Part shown: one piece after another, positions 56,005 through 64,000 of the stretch
How the letters are laid out: every line of letters begins with the position of its first letter
Position numbering within the stretch: the first letter of the stretch is position 1
From: Aegilops tauschii subsp. strangulata
Lineage: Eukaryota > Streptophyta > Magnoliopsida > Poales > Poaceae
Direction of reading: 5' to 3'
Length of the DNA stretch: 64,000 nucleotides
Assembly: GCF_002575655.3 (NCBI RefSeq)
Contig: NC_053040.3
Coordinates: forward strand, 360,528,267-360,592,266
Made by a program: the position numbers and the translations under genes
The notes under the pieces: model-generated
Seen by the model: the letters and a program-made list of their open reading frames with translations, nothing else
Told to the model about the DNA's origin: nothing
The model's database searches: none

Positions 56005-57661
56005 TGAAACTGCAACTATCCCTGGGTGGTTTTGGTAATTCCTAACAACATATAGCTCATTGAGCTAATGCTGTTTCAAGATAAATATTTCAGGAAAGAT
56101 CAATGATTGGCATGGCATGGATTAGAAATGTGGACCCCTCAAAATGCTAAGGACAAACGATTGGCTCAAGACTCTACATTTTTACTTTTAGTGATCCAAG
56201 ATCACATTGAGTCCGTAGGAAAAGCCAATACTATTAAAAGGGGATGAGGTGTTGCTTAATGGGTTGCTTGCTCAAGTGCTTAGTGATATGCTCCAAAGCC
56301 CTCAACCACTTTCTCATATCCACATATGTCCCAAACCAAAAGTCAAACTCGGCCCCACCGAAACATCCTATCCGGCGCCACCGAGTTCATTTGACATAGC
56401 CACTACCACAAACCCTAGTCACTACGGTCTCACCGATAGAGATCTCGATCTCACCGAGATGGGATTGCAAACCCTCTGTTTCCCTTCGTAACGTTTCGGT
56501 CCAACCGAGATGAGCGATCGGTCCCACCGAGTTCGCAATGCAAACTCTCTGTTTCCCCTTCGTAACGTTTCGTTCTCACCGAGATGAGAAAATCGGTCCC
56601 ACCGAGTTTGCCTGACGAACTCTCAGGTTAGCTTATTACCAAAATCAGTCACACCGAGTTTGTGTAATCGGTCTCACCGAGATTATGTTATGCCCTAACC
56701 CTAATGAAATCGGTCCCACCGAGTTGACATGTCGGTCCCACCGAAAATCCTAACGTTCACATTTTGAACTAAATCGGTCTGATCGAGTTTCATTATTCGG
56801 TCCCACCGAGTTTGGTGATTTGTGTGTAACAGTTAGATTTTGTGTGGAGGCTATATATACCCCTCCACCCACTCTTCATTTGTGGGGAGAGCCATCAGAA
56901 CAAGCCTACACTTCCAGCATACATTTTCTAAGAGAGAACCACCTACTCATGTGTTGAGACCAAGATATTCCATTCCAACCATATGAATCTTGATCTCTAG
57001 CCTTCTCCAAGTTGCTTTCCACTCAAATAATCTTTCCACCAAATCCAAATCCGTGAGAGAGAGTCGAGTGTTGGGGAGACTATCATTTGAAGCACAAGAG
57101 CAAGGAGTTCATCATCAACACACCATCTATTACCTTTTGGAGAGTGGTCTCTCCTACATTGGTTATGTGTCACTTGGGAGCCTCCGTCAAGATTGTGGAG
57201 TTGAACCAAGGAGTTTGTACGGGCAAGGAGATCGCCTACTTCGTGAAGATCTACCCTAGTGATGCAAGTCCTTCGTGGGCGATGGCCATGGTGGGATAGA
57301 CAAGGTTGCTTCTTCGTGGACCCTTCATGGGTGGAGCTCTCCGTGGACTCGTGCAACTGTTACCCTTCGTGGGTTGAAGTCTCCATCAATGTGGATGTAC
57401 GATAGCACCACCTATCGGAACCACGCCAAAAATCTCTGTGTCTACATTGCGTTTGCTCCCTCCAAACTCCTCCCTTTACCATCATGTGCAATGTTTTACA
57501 TTCCGCTGCTATACTCTTAGACTTGCATGTGTAGGTTGTTTACTTGACGAGTGCTAAGTTGCTTAAATCTGCCAAGACTTAAAATTGGGAAAAGGCTAGA
57601 TTTTTATTTAGTCAAGTAGTCTAATCACCCCCTACCTTCTAGACATACTTTCGATCCTACA
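56005..57661 (+). repeat. 3' LTR of the copia element, 1657 bp
   Basis: TGAAACTGCAACTATCC...TTTCGATCCTACA. TATA box 'ctatatatac' at 56851-56860. About 14 CGGTnnnACCG-type palindromes at 56340-56820, directly upstream of the TATA box. Flanked on the right by acgtc. The small frames at 56990-57520 lie in the transcribed part and are not credible genes. Confidence 0.88.
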
Positions 57662-58132
57662 ACGTCACATTATATTGCCCTTTGTGATAGCAACCTCTAT
57701 TATGCAGTTCGTCGCCTTATTTCTTTACCATCACAAGTTCGTACAACGCTTATTTTCTGTTACAATAAAATATCATAAATATTTAGGAGAAATTTTTATT
57801 GCTTTTTGCACGATGACAACTTACTTGAAGGATCTTATTCAATCCATAGGTAGATATGGTGGAAACTTATGGCAAGAAACTGGGTTTAAGGGTTCTTGGA
57901 TGCACAAGTAGTATGTCTACTTAGTACGATTTTTTTGCTAGCAAAAAGATCCTAAGCAAGCACCACATGTTGGAGGGTCCATAACAATATAACTTCTATA
58001 CAAATGGTCGTTTCAACAAACCCTGGGTCCGTTGCCCGAACTGTGCACATGCCCAAAGACAAGATTACAACACCATGAACAACACTGAAGCACAAATCAA
58101 GAAGACCCACACTAGTCAGAGAAGCAAGATGC
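57662..58132. other. Retroelement-derived spacer, family not identified
   Basis: A frame at 57675-57911 ends RYGGNLWQETGFKGSWMHK and a stop. Similar short phrases occur near the 3' ends of Triticeae retroelements, so this may be a fragment of another element. No terminus was found. Confidence 0.35.
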
Positions 58133-59599
58133 TGTTAAGGGAAAAACCTCCCTTGCCGGGCAGGCGAGCCTGGCTAGGACAAGGATCATCCCGGCAATGA
58201 TCCCCAAGACCGTCCCAGCAGGCTTGCCGGGGCCTGCAGAAGCACAACACGCCGTCAAGACTCCACCGCACCACCTCACCACGACACACGTTGTCGATCA
58301 GTGCGGTGTCAAGCTCCAAGGTGACTAAGTGGCTGCGATATGCCACATGGCAGCCACTTTCTACAGAAAATACCTGCAAATGACACCCGTCCTGCAACGT
58401 GTCAAGCGAGCAAGTGCAAAGCTGGCGAAACAGCCCCGCAGGGCCTGCCGGGCAAGCTGTGATGTGACTTTGAGCGGCGCATTTCATGCGCTTTGTCAGC
58501 CTGTAGAGTTAGGTATGATAGCACTATTTGCTATCTAATCGGTGCATAATGACTGATTTGCCATTGTGGTAACCCCTTGATCTATAAAAGGAGGCCCATG
58601 GCAACCAGAGAAGGGGTTAGCGACTCCGAACCCTTGTACACTCGTACGCGCATAGCCGTTCTTGGCCCAGAGGCGACCCTGCCGGGCAAGGACGCTACGC
58701 TTTCCACCACAGTCCACCATCAATCCACCAAAGCAGGAGTAGGGTTTTATGCCTCGCAACAACCCGAACCTGGGTAAAACTGCCCGTGTGATCTCTGCTG
58801 TGCTGTCTCACGCTCCTCCACTCTTTGTGCAATGTGCCATCCCCCCGCCGAACCAGAAAGTGCCTCAGGGCCCCATAGGTGGTCGTGGTTTCCCACGACA
58901 TCTTTGGCGCACCAGGTAGGGGGAGCGCTTGCGCGAACCCGAAAGCGTGAGCAGCGCGTCATCTTCATCACCATTTTCATCGCCGACGGCTCCATCGACT
59001 ATGGCGCCTAAGAAGAAGCCTGGTGCTGTAGCTCACCCGTCCACCTCGAAGGCTCCACCGCCCGCAGCTGCCGACACCGTGGGAGATGCGGAGGCGACGA
59101 GGATGCGGGCGCTGTGGGGACACGGTCGGCATAGGCGGCGTTGTCACAACCTCCCCCGCAGCCGAAGCAGGAGTGGGAGGCACGGGAGGAGAGCAACATC
59201 AGCAGCATCCCAGTGGTCATGCTCCGCGAGGTACAGACGGAGGCCTCATTCTCCCTGTACCTCTTCCCCTTTCCTAAGGGCACAGCCGCAGTGGTGGCGC
59301 CCGCTCTGGGGCGAATCACTGCCCTCCGGCCGCCCCCACCATGGGCGCGATCGCAGCGCGCGCGCCTCCCCCGGAGTGGGCCGATCCGGCCACTGCGCCC
59401 GACGGAGCCACTGGCCCTCAAGCACCTGCACCATGTCACCACGCCATCCAAGTGGCTAGCTCGCGACAGCAAGGGCGCGACGCCGTCGCCACCGGCATCG
59501 TCAGGAGCCGGGCGATGGTACGATCTATGTCATCATCTCCGATGCCGAGCACCGCTACGGAAGCCATGACACGGGCCCAGCTGCTACTGAGGTTCCCGT
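58133..59599 (+). mobile_element. Gypsy C: 5' LTR, primer site and start of gag, cut by gypsy D
   Basis: LTR 58133-58900 (TGTTAAGGGAAAAACC...TTTCCCACGACA, 768 bp, TATAAAAG at 58583-58590), then TCTTTGGCGCACCAGGTAGGGGG as primer-site position, then gag. At 59600 the minus-strand LTR of gypsy D begins. The LTR is unrelated to that of gypsies A, B and D and has several 'gccgggc' words. Confidence 0.85.
59001..59599 (+). pseudogene. Gag start of gypsy C, frameshifted
   Basis: ATG at 59001: MAPKKKPGAVAHPSTSKAPP, then PAAADTVGD. The better continuation lies in another frame (SQPPPQPKQEWEAREESNIS, PVVMLREVQTEASFSLYLFP) and then in a third (PPPEWADPATAPDGATG), so two or more small indels are present. 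Proline- and alanine-rich N-terminal gag is usual for the group. No gag core before the break at 59600. Confidence 0.5.
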
Positions 59600-60484
59600 T
59601 GTCGGATTTCGGGTTCCGGCAAAACCCTTGAGGTTCAAACACTGCGGTGCGCACGAAGATCTCTCCTCCCCTAGCTCACGCCCTCACTGCGACCTCAAAG
59701 CTCAACGCATCGAACTCACAGAACAAGAGACACAAGGTTTATACTGGTTCGGGCCACCGATGTGGTGTAATACCCTACTCCAGTGTAGTGTGGTGGATTG
59801 CCTCTTGGGCTGAGGATGAACCATTACAAGGGAAGAACAGCCTCCCGAGGAGAGGTGTTCTTGTGCTTGGCGGGCTTGTGAGGTGGCTGGTGGTATGAAT
59901 GATCCGTCCTGCTAAGGTGGTGGCTAGTCCCATTTATAGAGGCCCTAGTTCTCTTCCCAAATATTGAGCGGGAAGGGATGCCACAATGACCAAATTCGAA
60001 GGGAGACAACTAGTACAAGTTATCCTGACTAAAGGTGGTCTTCGCCTGCCAAAGGCTCTGGTGGTGACGCCGTCTTGGGCTCCACGGTGACCTCCGTCCC
60101 GCTATCCTGCTGGTCTTGGTCTCGTTGCACCAATATGGAAACCTTGCATGATGCCTCGGGACTCCTCGCCTGTGCTTGCCTCTTTAGCACCAAAGAGGAA
60201 ACGAGGACACTGCGTGCGCTGGCACCCGCCTGGCCCTGGTCGTCATGGCTTACGTAACGGGAACCTCGCGAGGTGCCCCTGGACTTGATCTCTCCGCCCC
60301 TCGCGAGCCAGCCTGGTGAGGCCGCCCCTGAGGAGGTCTTGCATCGTCCGCCCAGCGAGGCTTGGCCCCAACGAGGGTCTTGACTTTTTGCTGGTGAAGA
60401 TGGGCCGTACAGGGCCGTGGGTGGATCCATGCCGTGGGCTGCAGGCAGGCAAGTCTGGGGACCCCCGTTCCTAGGACGCCAACA
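59600..60484 (-). repeat. 3' LTR of gypsy D, 885 bp
   Basis: Minus strand TGTTGGCGTCCTAGGAACGG...AAATCCGACA. Same family as gypsies A and B. Minus-strand TCTATAAAT at about 59932-59940. Confidence 0.9.
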
Positions 60485-60727
60485 GTAGCCCCCGGGCCCA
60501 AGGCGTGCTCGGACTTGGCTTCGAGGCAAAGCCAAAGGGCAAGTGCGGAGCGCCGCGGGCCCCAACAGCCTGTGGCCTCGCTTGACGCGTGGCGATTGAT
60601 TGGACGTGGGCACCTCCGCTTCCCCATGCTGCCTCGGCAACTGCCCTTCTTGACGAGTCACTCCTGCATGCAGAGAAAAATCATCATTACCTATGATCGT
60701 GGGGATCGTCGGTTGGCCTTCTCCCGC

Positions 60728-60734
60728 TATAAAT
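60728..60734 (+). promoter_or_regulatory. TATA box of the antisense gene in gypsy D
   Basis: TATAAAT, 85 bases before the ATG at 60819, followed by a pyrimidine-rich leader ('ctcatctcttcctgctctgc'). It points away from the LTR, opposite to the element's own transcription. Confidence 0.7.
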
Positions 60735-60818
60735 GAAGAGGGGGGTGGAGCCCCGTCGCTCATCTCTTCCTGCTCTGCTCGCTTCTTCTTCCTTGCTTCA
60801 TTGCTAGTAGCAACACTC

Positions 60819-61633
60819 ATGGCACCGATACGAAGGTTCTCGGCCGCGGAGAAGGGAAAAAAACCCCGCGACGAACCCGGGCCACTTCCGCCGAAGAAGA
60901 GGCCGGCCCACCGCCGCGACACAGTCGTGAGACCGGAGGTGTCGAGGCCTTGGTGTGAGCGGCCACCCCTCGGTATCCGTTGCCTCTGTATGCCCAAGCC
61001 GAGGGCTCCGGAGGAAGAGGCGGTGAGCGGCGCTGCCCACGCCGTGGCAGTGGTCACCGCGCCGTGATGACGCCCGCCATCGTCTCAGGAGCCCATGCCG
61101 CGAACTCCTCGCGTGAACTCGTGATGTGGGCGGCAATGCCCCCACACACTTGGATTCGCTTTCCGCAGTTCTTCTCCGCCGAGATGCCGCTGAGGGGCCC
61201 CCTTGAGCTTTGGCTGCAGCACGCCGACTGCGACGCCCCAGCGACCGGAGTGGAGATTGAAGCCGTCTCTCCAGGCAAGATCTTCATGACCCGCGGCTGG
61301 GGCGAGATTGCTCGAGTTTGCCGTGCGGAAGGCGCCCTCGCCATCCATTTTGAGTACGATGACGCCTCCACCATGTTCTTCATGGTCTTCAACAAGGAAG
61401 GCCGCCGCCTGGAGTGCTGTCCAGGAGGGGGTCGTTGGGATGGCGCAGCGTCCATCGGCGAGCCTGCTGCGGGCTTCGCAAGCAGCTCCTCCAGCAGCAG
61501 CGGCGACGCTTGGGAGTCCAGTGACTCTACTGAGCCCTATGAGACCCCGGAGATGAGCGACGACAGCTACGTGCCCCCGAGCTCTCGCCGTGCCCAGAGC
61601 AAGACCACAGCATCTGGCCGCCGCCATCGCTGA
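60819..61633 (+). pseudogene. Antisense gene of gypsy D with a B3-like domain
   Basis: Plus strand, opposite to the element. ATG at 60819: MAPIRRFSAAEKGKKPRDEP, then a basic proline-rich stretch, to TGA at 61065. The next frame (open to TGA at 61631) carries SSRELVMWAAMPPHTWIRFP, QFFSAEMPLRGPLELWLQ, GKIFMTRGWGEIARVCRAEG, LAIHFEYDDASTMFFMVFN and a Ser-rich C-terminus (SSSSSSSGDAWESSDS) ending in basic residues. The order FF---MP, K-F-TRGW-E-, G-L---F-YD---F-V-VF matches the plant B3 DNA-binding fold, of the REM-like kind. A small intron or a one-base frameshift near 61000-61070 must join the parts. B3 proteins bind DNA in the nucleus. Whether this one is expressed is unknown. Confidence 0.65.
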
Positions 61634-61890
61634 TCTGGATGGGGTTGGCGCTGGGCTCCAGTGGCCCACTGTTGATGATGGCGTCGGCCGCGTCGGCGCG
61701 TGCAGATAGACCCCCTAGGAACTCCCTTCTTTTGTTCCCTAAGAGGAATCAAGACGGACCCCGCGGGGGCGTGTAAGGGGTCTGTAATGTCTTTCGTCGA
61801 TATTATTCTTATTATGAAAATTTGCGAACGCATGTCCTATTTCGGCTCGGTCTCCCCTTTACAACCCCGCGGCAACTTGGTGCTCTACGC
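61634..61890 (+). other. Probable 3' region of the antisense B3-like gene
   Basis: AT content rises and 'tattattcttattatgaaaattt' (about 61800) could serve as a plant poly-A signal region. No coding sequence. Confidence 0.4.
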
Positions 61891-62960
61891 CGACAGGTCC
61901 CGCTCCCCAGGAAGGCTGCGGCCGTCGCTGGTATGCCAGGTCGCGATGCCGTGGTCAAGGCCAAGAGGTGAGCGGCCCGAGGTCCTGTAAGAGCTCCTGA
62001 GGCGCGATGCTCAAGAGGTCTCCTTTAGTGTGCAAGCAGCCACCGAGAGGTAGGAAAGGGAGGCGACGTTGCCGCAACAAGGCTGCAACAAGTGAGAATC
62101 CTATGCCATAGTGCTTGGTCGACCCGAGCGCGAAACTTATCTTGGCAGTCGAGAGTCGGTTCCTTGCGCTCCGCCGGACTCGTGCGTTGACGGCCGTAGT
62201 GTAGCCAGGTTAGGCCCTTGTGATCCTCCCCCTCTTCCCCACGCTCTTCTATGTGCTCTACTTCCTCAGGTCCCGGCCCTCGAGCGAGCTCAGCCGCCGC
62301 TGGTATGCCAGGTCGCGATGCCTTGGTCAAGGCCAGGGGGTGAGGGCTGGAGAGCCAGTAAGAGCTCCTGAGTTGTGATGCTCAGGAGCCCCCCTTTTAA
62401 CGCGCAAGCGAATTGCATGGGAGAAGAGGGAGCCCACGGTACCGCTTGTTGTTGTCCTCAGGAGGTTCCTGCAGGTTAGTGCGAGAAGGGACACAGATTG
62501 CCACTACGATTGCTGGTCTGCCGCTGGTCGCTCCACAAGATGATGAAGGCACTGAGGGCCTGGTGAGGTGACGTGCGCAGGGCGGGCCGCGAGTTGCAGG
62601 GACGGACCCGAGCACAGGCGCCATGCCAGCGTGAGTAGCTCTTGTTGCGGAATGAGCATGAGGCTGATCGGTGACGCGGGCGGTTATCATGGGCGATAAT
62701 CAAGCGGGCGATAACCATAGATAGATTATGCATGGAAAGCGAACTAGCTTAGGTAAATGCAAGAACGATACTTACCACGCGGACGGACCCGAGTGGCCTG
62801 GGGATGATGCAGCCCGAGGGGCGCCCCCAAAAGAGTAGGCTAAAGATGCAAAAGGATACATGCCGCAGGGACAGGCCCGTACGACCTGGGAATAATGCAG
62901 TCCGAGGGGCGCTCCCAGCTAAATAAACTTGGAAAATGTCACCTGGTTCCGTTGTCGACG
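61891..62960. repeat. Duplicated stretches in gypsy D interior
   Basis: 61895-62095 and 62270-62465 are imperfect direct copies ('ctggtatgccaggtcgcgat', 'gtaagagctcctgag'). About 62775-62845 and 62862-62930 are another pair ('acccgagtggcctggggatg' against 'gcccgtacgacctgggaata', then 'cagyccgaggggcgc'). No recognisable protein. Integrase and RNase H would be expected here and were not seen. Confidence 0.65.
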
Positions 62961-63003
62961 GGATGTTGGGGTAGCTCAGGATGCGTGGCGAAGGGGTTGC
63001 TCC

Positions 63004-63465
63004 TCATGAGCCACCGGGGCCCTGAGCCTCGGGAGGCTCTGGGGGTCCAGGCGGTTCCTCGAGGACCGTCTCCATCTCTGCCAGGACTGCGTGATGCCTG
63101 GCCTCCTGAGCCGCTAGGACGCTCCGCAGGTTGCGCTGCAAAGTGGCTGCCATGCTCGGCAGGCCGAATGGCATGCGAACATAGCTGTGAGGTGGGCCCT
63201 CGCAACGTCCCACGCGCGAAGGCCAGAAGATCCCCTGAGATGCGGCCCTATTGAGCCCGGGGATGTCGATGCAGACGCGCAGCCAGCCATCCTCGCCTGG
63301 ATGGGGAGCTACGCTAGGTGCGCGGCGATCGTCGCGCATGGCTCTTGCTTCTTGAAGCTCTTGGGTAGTCTTGGTGATGAACTCCTGAGCACCGGGCGCT
63401 CCTCGCCCGGTGTCCTCCTGAGGGAGACATGCCGCAAGGCACTCTTCCATGTGGTGCCCAAGCAC
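63004..63465 (-). pseudogene. Reverse transcriptase remnant of gypsy D
   Basis: Minus-strand frame with DGWLRVCIDIPGLNRA (usual VCIDFTSLNKACP) and then, after a deletion, YVRMPFGLPSMAATLQRNLR (usual YxxMPFGLKNAGATYQR). The catalytic YxDD is not found before the frame passes into unrelated text and stops at 63004. The coding order is right, but the enzyme is certainly dead. Confidence 0.75.
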
Positions 63466-63549
63466 CTCCCTCGTGATGTTGGCCAGGTCCGAGGCCCTCT
63501 AGAAGAGAGCCCTCGAGGCTCGCCCGAGGAGGGCGCCGGGCGCGCCTTC

Positions 63550-63987
63550 CTATGCGAGGGAGGGAGGTGCCCCAGGCGCGGGTGCTGATTCTGATGTGGC
63601 ACCTCTAGAGGCGCCGCTCCCCTGAAGCCCTGTACGGAGTAGCTGCTTCTTCTTCTTGGGGATGGCCTCAGGAGGGTATATGGTGCCTTGGTTGTCGGGG
63701 TCTTCGATTGCTACGGCTTGGAAGGCGCGCTCGAGGGAGCACACCGCATCTCTTTCTTCGCAGGGGACCGTGATGATCCCACCGCTTCCTGGCATCTTGA
63801 GGACGTTGTAGCCGTGGTGGGTTACCGCCATGAACTTGGCTAGGGCAGGATACCTGAGGATGGCATTGTATGGCACACGGATGTGGGCGACGTCGAAGTT
63901 TATGAGCTCGGTGCGGTAGTTGTCGTGCTGTCCGAAGGTGACAGGGAGGCAGACCTGCCCTATCGGGATGGTGGAGCCGTCGGTCAC
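63550..63987 (-). pseudogene. Gag-pol protease-region fragment of gypsy D
   Basis: Minus-strand frame: IPIGQVCLPVTFGQHDNYRT, ELINFDVAHIRVPYNAILRY, LAKFMAVTHHGYNVLKMPGS. It aligns closely with gypsy A (IGLPVTFGTRDNYLTELVDF, LPYNAILGYLALAQFM, LKMPGS/LMKMPGS), which is the part just after the retropepsin site. The frame breaks at 63550. The sequence runs on toward the window end, so the upstream half is not visible. Confidence 0.75.
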
Positions 63988-64000
63988 TCCTGAGAAGGGC

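Larger units (their letters stand above)
51436..57661 (+). mobile_element. SIRE/Maximus-like copia element, 3' part
   Basis: Starts abruptly at the CACTA terminus within gag-like sequence, lacks protease, integrase and RT, carries an extra downstream gene with its own promoter, and ends with polypurine tract AAAAAGGGGGAGAT (55991-56004) and a 1657-bp LTR. A long gene after pol and an LTR starting TGAAACTGCAAC fit the SIRE/Maximus lineage. The family name is from memory. No 5' LTR lies in the window. Confidence 0.75.
59600..64000 (-). mobile_element. Gypsy D: 3' LTR, antisense B3-like gene and broken pol, continues past the window
   Basis: Minus strand. The LTR 59600-60484 is followed (at higher coordinates) by gtagcccccgggccc, the inverse of the polypurine tract, so it is the 3' LTR. 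Going up: an antisense gene on the plus strand (about 60728-61800), a repeat-rich remnant (61890-62960), an RT remnant (63004-63465) and protease-region sequence (63550-63987). The 5' LTR must lie beyond 64000. Inserted into gypsy C gag. Confidence 0.85.

Noticed and set aside
58116..58995. Frames in the gypsy C LTR and leader
   Set aside because: Located within the LTR between TG and CA ends. They overlap on both strands and contain no domain.
1..64000. CRISPR arrays, bacterial operons, rRNA, intact tRNA genes
   Set aside because: The tandem repeats lack the uniform repeat-spacer pattern of CRISPR. No Shine-Dalgarno-led operons, and no complete cloverleaf or rRNA sequence was seen.

Overview
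This looks like nuclear DNA of a grass, most likely a member of the Triticeae (wheat, Aegilops, rye, barley). The reasons are Stowaway MITEs with the CTCCCTCCGT terminus, CACTA-type termini reading CACTACAAAAA, large nested gypsy and copia retroelements with TG...CA LTRs and 5-bp target duplications, TGATACGTC-type solo LTRs, GT-AG introns and plant TATA boxes. Nothing prokaryotic or organellar was seen. The family calls rest on reading motifs by eye, with no database search.

Layout, left to right. 1-9.0 kb is low-copy sequence: CT-rich repeats, three Stowaway-like MITEs, and two decayed loci (about 3.4-4.1 kb and 6.1-9.0 kb) of one multi-exon family. A third locus of this family lies at 33.3-36.0 kb. 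9.0-14.3 kb is a CACTA-type element with internal repeat units, interrupted by a solo LTR (11145-12650) and ending at 14285. 14.3-16.7 kb is a minus-strand gypsy fragment (gypsy A: pol, PBS, 5' LTR). 16717-28821 holds a coiled-coil coding fragment split by an 11.7-kb non-coding element with 3.9-kb LTRs (17038-28761, duplication TGGAG), which is LARD-like. 28.8-38.7 kb is the second low-copy island: a 3'-5' exonuclease gene with a premature TAG, a foldback element, a MITE, the third family locus with three target-primed poly-A insertions, and a head-to-head inverted pair of pseudogene copies flanked by related minisatellites. 38.7-51.4 kb is a second CACTA-type element. Gypsy B (41939-50398) is inserted in it, and a solo LTR (45039-46611) is inserted in gypsy B. 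51.4-57.7 kb is the 3' part of a SIRE/Maximus-like copia element with an extra ORF and an array of CGGTnnnACCG palindromes. 58.1-64.0 kb is the start of gypsy C, interrupted by minus-strand gypsy D, which runs off the window.

How the parts relate. Gypsies A, B and D share one LTR type, rich in CCTCGCGAGG. B and D each carry an antisense gene next to the 3' LTR. The two antisense genes share a promoter-proximal region and an N-terminus (MAP-R....EKGKKPR). Beyond that they differ: B encodes a Transposase_28-like domain, coiled coil and acidic tail, while D encodes a B3-like domain. This apparent module swap is the most interesting feature I see. The only plausible intact or near-intact host gene is the exonuclease at about 30.3-31.0 kb.
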